Positions 1 through 10,560 of a stretch of 64,000 nt of DNA are shown here, piece by piece. Numbering within the stretch: position 1 is the first letter of the stretch; each line of letters starts with the position of its first letter. The position numbers and the translations under genes are program-made. The notes beneath the pieces were generated by a model. That model searched no databases and was not told the origin of the DNA. It saw nothing but the letters and a program-made list of their open reading frames with translations. The stretch is taken from positions 61,382,532 to 61,446,531 of the forward strand of contig NC_057861.1 of NCBI RefSeq assembly GCF_019393635.1, read 5' to 3'. The stretch comes from Dromiciops gliroides. Its lineage: Eukaryota; Chordata; Mammalia; Microbiotheria; Microbiotheriidae.

Positions 1-919
1 GTTTCTCTGCCCCTCCCTCTTCTCCAGTTGCCCCAAACCAGAGTTCTACCTGTGTGATCTGTGGAGTAAAGACCAGCTGGGTCAGGAAGGGAAATGAAGT
101 CCTGAAGGTTATCAATACAGACCTGCAACTTGGACCCCAAGAACTCTGGGGGCTTCCCATGAAATGGATCCTGGTCCTGTCACTGACTGGCCATGAGGCC
201 TTGGGCAGCTCACTCTTCCTTCTCCTCCTCACCCTGCTTCCCTTATGCCATGAAGCCACTAGATGAGCTCTCCTCTCAGTTGGCTTCCAGCTCCACCATT
301 GGGTGTTCTGGGCTGCTCCTTTCCACCTTTGCCACTTTACCTTCTGTGCTGCACAGTCCTTCCTTTCTCTCCCCTTCCATGACCTCAGTGGTAGGGTCCC
401 TTCCAGCTCTGACATTGTCTGCTTTTCATTTTGAGGGACGTTTGAAGGACACATGTGTGTTGTTCTCTTCCAGCTCTGACATTCTAATAGTCTAATCCCC
501 TCTCACTACCCTATTAGTCATGGTAACTTCTGCCACCTTATGACTTAAATCTTAGATTTGAAGCTGGAAGGGCTAGAAGGACCTCAGAGGTCATCTAATA
601 CAATCATTTTACAGATGAAAAATCTGAGGCCCAGAGAGAGCCTGCCCATAGTAAAGGCTTCATTATTGCTTCTTTCCTTCAAAAGTGGTTAAATGATCTG
701 GCCATCATGGAAGCAGTAAATGGCAAAGCCAGGACTGACCAATTCCTAAGTCCAAACTTTAGTATTCCAAAGTACCCCACTTCCCCAAGCCCAGCTCCCA
801 CTCACTGCCCAGCTCTGACATCCTCCTTGGCTCAGACAGGCTGTATTGTAAGGCTCCCATCCTACCCCTCATTCTGGTCCCTCCCCAATGCCCAGTTGGG
901 ACATTCTCTATGTATCACA
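1..919. other. Intergenic; old SINE-type fragments, no gene seen
   Basis: The short open frames show no family similarity. The bases around 380-490 hold two copies of a CTTCCAGCTCTGACATT motif, the reverse of the motif amplified at 55 kb. A MIR/CORE-SINE-like piece lies at 555-650 (ACAGATGAAAAATCTGAGGCCCAGAG-type core). The remainder is unassigned. Confidence 0.5.
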
Positions 920-2405
920 ACAAGCTTTTCTTTTGGGGTCTCTTTCAAGAGGTGATCAGTGGATACTTTCAATGACTATTTTATCCTCTGATTCTGTAAT
1001 ATCAGGGCACTTCTCTTTGATAACTTCTTAGGATATGGTGTCTAGACTCTTTTTTTGATCATGGCTTTCAGGTAGTCCAATAATTCTTAAATTATCTCTC
1101 CTGGATCTATTTTCCAGGTCAGTTGCCTTTCTGATGAGGTATTTCACATTTCCTTATATTGTTTCATTCTTTTGATTCTGTTTGACTAATTCATGTTGTT
1201 TCATGGAGTCATTACCTTCCATCTGCCAAATTATAATTTTTAAAGCATTATTTTCTTCAGTAAGCTTTTGCACATCCTTTTCCATTTCATTAATATTTTC
1301 CCCCATTTGGGTATTTTGTAAAGAATCATCTTCTTCAGTCAGCATTTGTGCTTCCATTTCCAAACTTTTGATGCTTTTTTTTTCCTTTTTTTTTTCTTTT
1401 TTTTTTTTTTTTTAGTGAGGCAATTGGGGTTAAGTGACTTGCCCAGGGTCACACAGCTAGTGAGTGTGTAAAGTGTCTGAGGCCGGATTTGAACTCAGGT
1501 CCTCCTGAATCCAGGGCCTGTGCTCTATCCACTGAGCCACCTAGCTGCCCACTTTTGATGCTTTTTTTTGTAATTTTCTTGTGTAACTCATTTCTTTTCC
1601 CATTTTTCCTTCTACTTCTCTTATTTGATTTTTTAAATCCTTTTTGAGTTCTTCCAAGAAAGCTTTTTGACTTTGAGAACAATTCTTCTTCCCCACTGAA
1701 ATTTCACATGTAAGCATTTTGACAGGCTTGTTCTCATCTAAGTTTGTGTTTTGGTTTTCCCTGTTACCACAGAAACTCTCTATGGTAAGGGTCCTTGTCT
1801 GTTTCTTACTCTTATTTTAGCCTATTTTTTTACTTTTCAAGTTAAGGTCTGCTCCTAGGGCACAAGAGCCACTGTTGCAAATTTCTGTGGCTTGGGAATA
1901 GGGGCCTGGTCATAGGCTTTCTGCTCTAAGACCTCGGGAGCTTGTGGATCCCTCACCACTCTAGGCTTGCTCCCTGGGCTGGTATGGCTTCACCTGGTTG
2001 CACCTGTCCTGATGAAGGTTCTCTAGCTGGCAGTTGGCCCTCTCAGGCAGGGTTGGATGGTCTCACAACTGGCCTGCTGCACCACCAGCCTGCTGAGGCA
2101 GGACCAAGGGGCCTGAGCTGCTGATCTGTGCTGTGGCCAAGACCCTCCTGCTGACTTGCCCAGACACCCTCCAGGCTGAGCTGACCTACACTGAGCTGTG
2201 TTGAGCTTCCCTTTTGCCTGAGTACAAGAGACTTTTCCTGAAGTCTTCTAAATTATCTCACATGGGAAGATTGTGTCTCTCTGTCTTTTTGGAGGTTCTG
2301 TAGCTACAGGATACAATTAGAGGTTTGATTTAATATTGTCTCTGAGGGAAACTCAGGAGAGCTCAGGCAACTTCCTGGCTGCTCTCCCCCATCTTGGCTC
2401 TGCCT
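920..2405 (-). mobile_element. LINE-1 head fragment: 5'UTR and part of ORF1
   Basis: Read on the minus strand the element starts at about 2405 with GGCAGAGCCAAGATGG, the usual L1 5' start. It runs through a 5'UTR and then an ORF1 coiled coil (residues such as KLTEENNALKIIIWQMEGND). At 930-1120 it carries the start of the RNA-recognition domain (ENRSRRDNL-type, here with substitutions and stops). It stops abruptly near 920, inside ORF1. ORF1 is broken by a SINE at 1388-1550. No ORF2 or 3' end is attached, which is unusual because LINE fragments normally keep the 3' end. Confidence 0.75.
1388..1550 (-). mobile_element. tRNA-derived marsupial SINE, nested in L1
   Basis: Reference copy for this young family. 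In SINE orientation it has a head GGGCAGCTAGGTGGC-like, an A-box TGGCNCAGTGG, a B-box AGTTCAAATCC and a CORE-type middle (CTGTGTGACCCTGGGCAAGT). It ends ACTTAACCCCAATTGCCTCACT plus poly-A. This copy is flanked by a 19-base target duplication (ACTTTTGATGCTTTTTTTT at 1364 and 1551), so it inserted into the older L1. The family resembles WSINE1/MAR1. Confidence 0.9.
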
Positions 2406-3044
2406 CCAGGTCACAACAGGCTTTCTAACACCAACTTTCTCCCCTTCAGGAAATGAATGAGGGTCACTTCCTTGGAGAGCCTCATGCTGGCTGCTGGGAG
2501 ACTCTCTGGCATGAAAGAAAAGCCAATCTCTTTTCTGATGAGACTCAGTATAGAAATGTACAGGCCACCCTGACAATAAGAAGCACTGGGGGAGTGGTTT
2601 ACTTTGGGAAAAAGAATTTTCTACTCTTTGGGGTGATCTAAACCAGGGCTCTCCTCCACTGGCACAAAATCTGCCATGCAAAGGACTATGAACTAGCAGA
2701 GCACTGACTGACATTTTAGTTACCACAGTACTGTAAGGGCTAGGGTATAGCAGTGAGCATCTCTTCCCTACCAAGAACTCAAGGTAAGGGACCTGGGAAT
2801 GGTGTGGTAGCCCCTATTGGGAGCTCCAGGGTATTATGCTCAGGGTGGTGATCATTCAAGAGATCTCTCTCAGTCATGTAGGAAGAGACCAGCAGTGGTT
2901 AGGCCCCTAGACTCACTAGGGAAATATCCCATTGTTCCCTAACTCTGACTATGCCCTGACTGTCCATCCCTCAATACCACCTTTATCTTCTAGAGAAAAA
3001 TGTAACAGAAATGAGAGAAGTTCAGCACTCCCTGGCCCTCGGAT
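2406..3044. other. Intergenic, no feature recognised
   Basis: Mixed-composition sequence without recognisable repeat heads, long frames or conserved-looking motifs. Short frames at 2453-2641 (+) and 2304-2774 (-) have no visible homology. Confidence 0.4.
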
Positions 3045-4140
3045 CTACTCTTTACTTCTGGGTCTAAGTCTGGCCATTATCTTGTTTCCCTGAGCATCCT
3101 GAGCAAGGTAGGTGACATTAGCAGGGATGGAAGGGGGTTCAGTGAGTGACAGTGACTCATGGAGGGGAGAAGGACTCAGTGAGGTAGATGGGGATTTAGT
3201 AAAGGAGATGGGTAATAATGTGGGCATTTAGGGCTTATTGAGACAATGAGGCTCAGTGAGGGGAATGAAAGCTGTCAGGGTTTAGTGAAGGGCTAAGGGC
3301 CCAGTGTGGGTATTAAAAATGCAGTGAAGGGGCAGCTAGGTGGCGCAGTGGATAGAGCAGCGGCCCTGGAGTCAGGAGTACCTGAGTTCAAATCCAGCCT
3401 CAGACACTTAACACTTACTAGCTGTGTGACCCTGGGCAAGTCACTTAACCCCAATTGCCTCACTAAAAAAAAAAAAAAAATACATTTAAGCAGGATAGGG
3501 CCTCAGAGAGAAGGATTGAGGGATCCCTGATGGGATCAAAGCTCAGGAAAGAGATGAGATTTTGGCATGAGGGGTTAGGACTCAGTGAAAAGTTTGAGGT
3601 TTCATTAAGGAACATAGTATAGTTCTGAGAGCAATAGAGAGAATTGGAAAAGATTCATAGAATGGGACTATGGAAAGAACAGGCCTGACAATGGTGAGAA
3701 TCCCTGTGGAGCACAGTTTGACATGTAAGCTCACCTCAAAGGAAAAAATCCAAAGGAGGTAGTGACTCAATATGGGGGAACAGGTAATAATGGGGGAGAT
3801 TAGGGCTTGAGGCAGGGGATGGGGCTCAGTAAGTCAAGACAGAACCTCAGAGAGAGGGGTTGAAGGATCCTTGAAGCTTTAGGAATTAAGTGAAATGGAT
3901 GGGGGATCAACAAGGGGGCCATAAAACAGTAAGTGAAATGAAGACTCATTTGGGGGATTGGAATTCAGTAAAATGAATGGGATTGAGGGAACAAAGGGAA
4001 GTGAAGAAAAGAGACATTCCCAGGCATGTGGAAAGCCTAACCCTAAAAATGGTGAGACTTCCTGGAGGGGAGAGTTTGGTACCCAAACCTCTCAAGATTG
4101 GGATGAAATCCAGGCACATAAACAATCCTGAGCAGACCAA
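3045..4140. repeat. Degenerate purine-rich minisatellite
   Basis: Imperfect repeats of a theme such as GGGACTCAGTGAGG / GGCTCAGTGAGGGG / GGGATTTAGTAAAGG recur every 25-40 bases on the plus strand. They are interrupted by the SINE at 3329-3480. Period and phase drift, so this is an old array. No coding role is visible. Confidence 0.55.
3329..3480 (+). mobile_element. Young tRNA-derived SINE copy
   Basis: Near-consensus copy with GGTGGCGCAG head, AGTTCAAATCC B-box, CCAATTGCCTCACT end and about 17 A's. It sits inside the degenerate minisatellite. Confidence 0.92.
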
Positions 4141-4173
4141 GGCATGGATTCTTGTCAAGATTGGGCATGTAAG

Positions 4174-4325
4174 AGGGCAGCTAGGTGGTGCAGTGGATAA
4201 AGCACTGGCCCTGGATTCAGGAGGACCTGAGTTCAAATCTGGCCTCAGACACTTGACACTAGCTGTGTGACCATGAACAAGTCACTTAACCCTCATTGCC
4301 CCACAAAAAAGCAAAAACGAACAAA
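4174..4325 (+). mobile_element. Young tRNA-derived SINE copy
   Basis: Intact head to tail with the CTCATTGCCCCAC-ending subtype and an irregular A/C-rich tail. The flanks CAAGATTGGGCATGT (about 4156) and CAAGATTGAGCATGT (about 4337) look like the target duplication, with one change. Confidence 0.9.
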
Positions 4326-4529
4326 CAAATTCCCTTGAGCAAGATTGAGCATGTGGAACAGACTTAGGGACCTCTGCCCAAGAGAGTGAACAAAAGTGGC
4401 CTGGACTTGGGGGAGGGGGAGGCACTCTACTCTGACTTGCTTCTATTTTCTTTCCTAGGCACTTCCTAGCCTCTTGGTAGACTTCCTCTAAACTCTGGTT
4501 CCTGGTGTTGTTTCTTGAGACTCAAGGAC

Positions 4530-4840
4530 AAGCAAGGCTAATAGAGGACAGGATTTCGAATCAGGGAGGAAAAAAGAACCTGACTATAAAAAGCTCCTAT
4601 GGTGACAGTGGAGCTCAAGACATTAATAAAGAAGAAAACAATGATGTAAAAACATCTATAAGCAATGCCTCAAAGTAAATACAGATTGGAATAACTCCAA
4701 ACAAGATTTTCTAAAAGACTTAAAGAGATTTTTTAAAGAGCAAAAAACAACTTTAAAACCAAATAGGAGTGATAGAGGAAGCCAAGTTCAGATCACAATC
4801 AGAAACAGAGGATGTTGCTACCTGATTTGCTCATCCTCAC
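4530..4840 (+). mobile_element. Possible L1 5'UTR/ORF1 remnant
   Basis: A-rich sequence (AAAGACTTAAAGAGATTTTTT and similar) resembles the coiled-coil part of the L1 ORF1 copies at 1.2 kb and 20.9 kb, but no clear boundaries or start are visible. It could be unrelated A-rich DNA. Confidence 0.3.
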
Positions 4841-4844
4841 AAGA

Positions 4845-5620
4845 GGATGGGGAATGGATTAGGAAACACAATATGATTTAAGAGGGTTGAGGAGTTGTGG
4901 AAACAAAGATGAGGGGAGTAGAACCATGATAAAAATGGAAGGAGGCAGGGAAGAGTGCTGAGCAATAAGTTGGGGGGGGTGGATGAGGAATTGTTGGGGA
5001 GGAGGGAAGAAAGTCCTGGGAAGATATGAGAGAAAGATGAGAAGATTTGAAGGAAAGAGAGTGGGGGGAACTTGACTGTTGTAAGAAGGAAAGATTGTTG
5101 GAGGGAGAGAAACAGAGGTGTTGGAGACTGCCTGCAGGGGACTGGTCAGTATATATGGGCAGACTTCCAAGGTTGGGGACATGGTCAAGGAGGAAAGTGT
5201 TAGGAGGACCAGGGTGGACTCCAGGAGTCCCTGCTAGGTTTGGGGGGAAATCCAGACAGAATGTTTGCAATGTAGAGGCTAGGAGTTCTCTAGCAACTAT
5301 AAATGTCTTTGGGGGAAGTGGGGAAGAATGGGGAGATTTCATTAGAAGTTGGAGGGAAAAGAAAAAAAAACAGAAGTTGGAAGGAGGGAGATGTGAGGTT
5401 GGGCAGGATCCAAGCCTGCTGGTCAAGGTTTGGAGAGGATCAGGGTAGAAGGGGGGAAATCGGGATGGAGAGGAGGAAATCCTACACCAGACTGTAGGGA
5501 AGGGAAGCTTTACTGGGGAAGAGAAGCTGAGACTCCTGGAGGGGCAAAAAGGGAGAGGGAAAATGCTTGAGGAAGGGGAGGTCCGAGGAATACTGGACAG
5601 AGTAAGGTAGCAGAACGGCT
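4845..5620. repeat. Purine-rich tract, probably a decayed tandem repeat
   Basis: The plus strand is strongly G+A-rich, with repeated GGGGAAGTTGGGGAGGA-like themes. This strand bias keeps a 286-codon frame open on the minus strand (4878-5738), rich in P, S and L. It is better explained by composition than by coding: there is no homology and its start lies in an inserted SINE fragment. Confidence 0.5.
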
Positions 5621-5627
5621 TTATTAT

Positions 5628-5816
5628 AAGATAATGGGGGGGAATAGAAGTTGGAACACAAAGTTTTTTAAAAATTGATGTTCTTACTAGTTGTGTGACC
5701 CTGGGCAAGTCACTTAACTCCAATTGCCTCAACAACAAAAAAATTGATGTTAAAATTTTGTTTTTACGTATGTTTTGGAAAATAAAATTCTATTCAAAGA
5801 AAAAAAAAGATAATGG
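5628..5816 (+). mobile_element. L1 3' tail with nested truncated SINE
   Basis: A short L1 3'UTR end (GGAAAATAAAATTCTATTCAAAG plus poly-A) is flanked by AAGATAATGG at about 5628 and again at about 5807, its target duplication. It is interrupted at 5684-5740 by a 5'-truncated SINE tail that duplicated AAAATTGATGTT. Two insertion layers can therefore be ordered. Confidence 0.75.
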
Positions 5817-5819
5817 AGG

Positions 5820-6330
5820 GCACAGGGAAAATCAGGACTTAGAGCTGGATGGAGTTTAGAAACTATTCTATTGCAGCCGATCCATTTTACAGATAAAAAA
5901 ACCCGAGGCCCAAAAAAGCGCAGTCACTTTTCCCAGGGGTTAGGAGAGATGGGCTGTCAAGAGAAGGGTTTCGGGCTAGGTTTACGGATCAGGAGAAAGG
6001 AGGGTAGGAGCGAGAGTCAAGGGGGTAAGGCAGGGATAGGAGAGAGGGAGAACCACTTAGGGGAGGGGCCATGGGGTCCCGGGTATGATGAGGAGACGAA
6101 GGAGATAGGTTTCAGGGGAAGGATCAGCCTGGACAGCTGGGCTCGACCTGTCCCTCTGGAGTTCTTCCGACAGCCACCAGGGGGAGCCGCCTCCGCGCAG
6201 GTCCGCCCGGGGCCGCCTGAGTCCACCTCTCAGTGGCTAGGGCACTGGAAGCGGGGGTCTTAGCCTGGACCCCAGACTCGGGAGGGATCAGGCAACAAGG
6301 AGGAGGAGAAACACAAGATGAGCGCCTGCT
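5820..6330. other. GC-rich non-repetitive block with CTCF motif
   Basis: From about 6050 to 6330 the sequence is richer in G+C and CpG than its surroundings and lacks recognisable repeat structure. The first 100 bases include a MIR-like fragment (TTTTACAGATAAAAAAACCCGAGGCCC-type). The open frames are short and unrecognised. The block is best read as a candidate regulatory element. Confidence 0.45.
6174..6187 (+). promoter_or_regulatory. CTCF-binding motif
   Basis: CCACCAGGGGGAGC matches the 14-base CTCF core CCASYAGRKGGCRS at 13 positions. It lies in a CpG-containing, repeat-free block, so it is not one of the SINE-borne near matches elsewhere in the window. Binding itself cannot be judged from sequence. 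Confidence 0.65.
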
Positions 6331-6334
6331 GCAG

Positions 6335-6770
6335 GGGAGGTAATCGTAATTCTGGGATGTCACATTTCCAAAGCGTTTCCAAAATGTTACAGATGGTCCA
6401 AGTCTCCACCTTCAACAGAAACAGCAAATGACTGGGGATATCAGAGCAGCAACTGGTATTTATGGAGCGCCCTCAGCTTTGCTGAGCATTTATGTGCATT
6501 ATCTCATTTGAGCCCTGATGAGCTGTGAATGCGCTTGGGCATTGGGGGGCTGCCCCGGACCCCTAAAGTTGGGTATCCTGCTGGGGAATCAATCCCACAC
6601 TCCTTTGGAGCTGACCCCTTACATGGCCATGACCTCCAACAAGGCTCCGGCACCCTTCAGATCTGCCCAAATCTCCCTTAAATCCTCCCTAGCCCCAAGG
6701 GGATCACAATAGAGAAGGCTCCTATTTAGAGATTGGCCCACCCATAACATAACCCTCCATCCAAAGTCAT
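6335..6770. other. Intergenic with a decayed CORE-SINE piece
   Basis: A MIR/CORE-like fragment lies at about 6440-6520 (TATTTATGGAGCGCC ... CATTATCTCATTTGAGCCC). Nothing recognisable follows to 6770. Confidence 0.4.
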
Positions 6771-6771
6771 A

Positions 6772-6996
6772 ATAAGAGCTGACATTTCTGTGGCATTGCA
6801 AAGCACTTGGACACGGTGTCTCATTTTATCTTCACAACAACCTTGGGACATGAATTGCTATCCTTATCCCCATTTTACTTTGAAGTTAAGTGACTTGCCC
6901 AGGGTCACACAGCTAGCAAGTATCTGAGGCAAGATCTGAACTCATGCCTTCCTAGCTCCAAGTCTAATGCTTTATCTATTGTGCCAACTAGCTTTT
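6772..6996 (-). mobile_element. Old CORE-SINE (MIR/THER type)
   Basis: In reverse orientation it shows the TTAAGTGACTTGCCCAGGGTC core, a decayed tRNA-like head and the tail block CATTTCTGTGGCATTGCAAAGCAC. It is diverged and has no poly-A, so it belongs to an older family than the A-tailed SINEs. Confidence 0.7.
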
Positions 6997-7014
6997 GGGA
7001 AACCCCCAATCCAA

Positions 7015-7415
7015 GATACCTCCCCCCATATATTTTGTCGTTGACCAGTCATTTCAATGGTGTCCAACTCTCTGAATCCATTTGAGTTTTCTTGGCAAAG
7101 ATACTGAAGTGGGGGGCAGCTAGGTGGCACAGTGGATAAAGCACCGGCCCAGGATTCAGGAGGACCTGAGTTCAAGTCTGGCCTCAGACACTTGACACTT
7201 ACTAGTTGTGTGACCCTGGGCAAGTAACAACCTTCATTGCCCCTCAAAAAAAGAAAAACAAAGATATCGAAGTGGTTAGCCATTTCCTTCTCCAGCTCAT
7301 TTTACACATGAGGAAACTGAGGCAAACAGGGTTAAGTGACTTGCCCAAGGTAACCCAGATAGTAGTAAGTGTCTGAGGCTAGATTTTAACTCAGGTACCA
7401 AATGTGTCTCCTTCT
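7015..7415 (-). mobile_element. SINE with RTE/BovB-like tail, interrupted
   Basis: On the minus strand this is a tRNA/CORE SINE whose 3' part matches the GGGGTCA..GAGTCAGACACAACTGA tail type. On the plus strand it therefore begins with GTGTCCAACTCTC. A young SINE at 7111-7262 split it, duplicating AAAGATACTGAAGTGG (second copy AAAGATATCGAAGTGG). Confidence 0.7.
7111..7262 (+). mobile_element. Young tRNA-derived SINE copy, nested
   Basis: Complete copy of the TTCATTGCCCC-ending subtype, inserted in the RTE-tailed SINE with a 16-base target duplication. Confidence 0.9.
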
Positions 7416-7547
7416 GAACCCTGTGTACTGCATTCCAGACTCTATGCTCCCAATTCCCTGGCCTTGTCTTTAGCTCCAGCAGAGTCCCAGATTCTACCCT
7501 AGCTCCCCTACTCTTCCCTCCACAAATAAGATCCTATTGGGTTTTTT

Positions 7548-7677
7548 CTTTTTTTTCTTTTTTTGAGGCAATTGGGGTTAAGTGACTTGCCCAGGGTCAC
7601 ACAGCTAGTAAGTGTCAAGTGTCTGAGGTTGGATTTGAACTCAGGTCCTCCTGACTCCTGCGCCACCTAGCTGCCCC
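7548..7677 (-). mobile_element. Young tRNA-derived SINE copy
   Basis: Poly-T start and CGCCACCTAGCTGCCCC end. It has a small internal deletion around the A-box side (about 20 bases missing after GACTCCTG). Confidence 0.85.
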
Positions 7678-7679
7678 GC

Positions 7680-8480
7680 CCCATTGGTTTTTTAAAACTA
7701 GAAAAATCACTCAGCATGGGGCCTGGCACATCATAGGAGCTAGATAAATATTTATTACCTTCTCCCTTCCTTCTAACTGTGCCTCCAACCACAAGACCTT
7801 GCAGGACACTTCCCCATCCCCTCCTGGCTGCCCCCAAGATCCCTGTCCTCTCCTCCAATAGTCTTTCCTTTCTAAGGCCAGCCAGGCTCGTGTGCCCATC
7901 TCCCCTCCCACTTCTCCAGGCTACTCACCCTTTTCCACATCGTGGCCTCCATCCTCAACTTTCAGAACACAGATCAAGTCCAGAACTAGTGACAGATTAG
8001 TGACAGTTCAGGTAATTCATACCTGTACTATCACACAGCTTATGAGCTCAGGTTTAAAGTATTAAGAAGTGACTTCCATATGATAATATTAATGTACATT
8101 TGTATGTGGTGGCTTCAGCTTTATGATGTATTTTCAACAGCCTATCATCTATGGACACCCCACTCAATCCAGTCCATCCACTCCATCCTCCTCTTAGCTC
8201 TCTGGTTCCCCCATCCCCACCCCAAGATGCTTGCTAAGTGTTCTCTTCCCATGCTCACACTCTAGGAAACTAAGAGTTTTCTTTGGGTCTCTTGCAAATT
8301 CTGGACAGAATTGTCCTGCTGGCCACCTCTTGATCTGCTCCCTCAGCCCATACCCTCAGACACAGGATATCTCTGATCATACTGGACCCTTCTTTCTGTG
8401 CTCACTGTGCCTGAGCCAGGTCATCCACCAGCCTCTCCCTGCAATGAGTTTCCTGGGGTTTATTTCTCTTTTGTTCTCCT
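7680..8480. other. Intergenic, no gene recognised
   Basis: C/T-rich plus strand with short frames and no visible homology. The composition would fit a very old L2 or minisatellite remnant, but no diagnostic block is present. Confidence 0.35.
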
Positions 8481-8484
8481 GTCC

Positions 8485-8760
8485 TTAGAAAAGAATGTCA
8501 GAGCTGGAAGGACTTCTAAGAACACCTAGTCCAAGTCCCTCAATTTACAGAGGAGGAAACTGATGTTCAGAGAGGGGAAGACACTTCTTAGATATGTGAT
8601 CTTATCACTTAACTTCTCTGTGCTTCAGTTTTCCACATCTGTTGGGGGGGGGGGGGTAATAATAGCACCTACCTCCCAGAATTGTCATAAGGATCAATTG
8701 AGTTTACAGGCATAAAGTGCTTTGCATACTTTCAAGTGCTGTAGAAATGCAAGCTAGGCC
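8485..8760 (+). mobile_element. Old CORE-SINE with adjoining CAGAGCTGGAAGGA block
   Basis: It shows the block AATGTCAGAGCTGGAAGGAC, a GATGAGGAAACTGA-like core, then a G13 run at about 8642-8655 and a TAATAATAGCACCTACCTCC tail block. The first block is the same motif that forms minisatellites at 24.2 and 55.0 kb. Confidence 0.6.
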
Positions 8761-9199
8761 ACCATGCCATGCTGCCTCTCTTAGAATTGGGATCCCCAAA
8801 TCCCCAGCTTTCCAAAGGCCATGTAGCCCCCTTGCCCTTCTCTCAGTACAATCCATCCATCACTGTGACCAGGGATGGCAGGACATTCATGTCCCCACAA
8901 ATAACCCTCTTAAGTCAGTGACAGCCTCACTTGATCCTTGAAGGATCTGATCTTCTTGGGAGGCATTGACAGTGTGGTGGGCAGGCTACCCTCAGCAGTC
9001 CCACAAACAGCACATGAGTACTTCCTATCATCTTTGCCAGGTGGAATATTGGACTTCAAAATTATTGTACCATTCCTGTCATCGCCTCACTAGCACCACC
9101 CTCAGCCCATCATTACCACCATCATAATCACCATTATAATACCTGACATTTATATAGAAAGGAGTTTCATGGTGCAGTAGAAAGACTCCTGAAGTTAGC

Positions 9200-9815
9200 G
9201 TCCATTTTACTCCCCTAAGTATGAGTGTCCTCTAAGATTCTATTCTAGGACTTATTCCTTTAATTCTCTATACATCCCCTCTTTGTGTTCTTATCCTATT
9301 CCATGATCTCAAATCTTATCCCTACCCAGATCACTACCAAAGCCATATATACCCAGACATAATCTCTCTCCTGAGTGTCAGTTCTACATCATGAATTGCT
9401 GGCTAGACATCTCCACCTGAATATGCCATTAGTAGCTCAAACTCCTTCTGTCCAAAATATTATCTTCCCCCCAAAAAACAAAAACCATGCTCCTCCTCTA
9501 AGTTTTCCTACTTTTGTTGAGGGGACCACCATCCTTTCAGGAATTCTATATTCACAGAATCATCCTTGACTCTGCCTTCTCCTTTACCTCCTATATCCAG
9601 TCAATTGACAAGTCTGATAGATTCCAATTCCACATCTCTTTCATCTGTCCTGATCACAACAGTGATATCAGCCATCACATTATTTCAGATACTTCTCATT
9701 TCCTGCTTGTGATCTTGAAAGCAGAGACTGTTTTTACCTCTTTTTTTATCCTCACCACTTAGCTAGTGCCTGGCACATAGTAGTCACTTTATAAATTCTT
9801 GTTGATTGTTTAATT
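9200..9815 (+). mobile_element. L2 LINE fragment (3' half)
   Basis: CATCTCCACCTGAATATGCC, the GACCACCATCCTTTCAG block and the end GTGCCTGGCACATAGTAG ... TAAATTCTTGTTGATTG are typical of the 3' part of L2. Frames are broken throughout. Confidence 0.65.
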
Positions 9816-9879
9816 GATGGCTTCCCTTCATGTATTCTCTGTTCTAGCCAAACTATTACTAGCCATTCCTCAAACTCAT

Positions 9880-10560
9880 GATGAAGTTGCCTAATCTCTG
9901 GGGTTCTGTCTCAGAACCATCATATTGGCAAAGTTGACCCAAAAAGGAACATGAAAATATTGTAGGGACTGTGGGAAAATAGGCAAACTAAAGCTCTGTT
10001 TGTAGAGCTGTGGATCGGTCCAGTCATTCTGGAAAGCAATTTAGAAGTTTAACCAAAATGTACTAAATTCTACATACTCTTGATTCAGCAATGTCACTAC
10101 TGTGCCTATAAGCTTTTGTTGTGGTTCAGTTGTGTCTGACTCTCCATGACCCCATTTTGGAGTTTTCTTGGCAAAAATACTGGAGTGGTTTGCCATTTCC
10201 TTCTCAAGTTCATTTTACAGATGAGAAAACTGGGGCAAAAAATATCTCCGAAGAAATCAAAAGAGGAAAAGGATCAATATGTGCAAAAATATTTATCAAA
10301 TCTCTTCATAGTAGCCAAAAAATGGAAACCAAGGGATTATTCCCCCAAATGGTGAATGACTAAGCAATTGACATATTAATGTAATGGAATGTTATTGTGT
10401 CATAGGAAATGATGAAATGGACCATTTCAAAGGAAACCATGAACTCATGCAGAGTAAAGTAAGCAAAACCAAGAGAACAATGTATACAAAAACAATATTG
10501 AAAAGATAAAAAAACTTTGATACTTAAAAACTGATCTATAAAATAACCAACTACAATTCC
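9880..10560 (+). mobile_element. L1 3' region, interrupted by an RTE-tailed SINE
   Basis: The blocks CATCATATTGGCAAAGTTGACC, ATGGAATGTTATTGTGTCATA and AAGTAAGCAAAACCAAGAGAACA are shared with the L1 3' regions at 11.3, 22.7 and 48.7 kb. The SINE at 10112-10232 splits it. Confidence 0.65.
10112..10232 (-). mobile_element. SINE with RTE/BovB-like tail, truncated
   Basis: The plus strand reads GGTTCAGTTGTGTCTGACTC ... TTTTACAGATGAGAAAACTG, the reverse of the RTE-like tail plus the end of the CORE part. The tRNA head is missing. Confidence 0.65.

Noticed and set aside
4878..5738. 286-codon minus-strand frame
   Set aside because: Arises from the purine/pyrimidine strand bias and starts within an inserted SINE fragment; P/S/L-rich with no homology.
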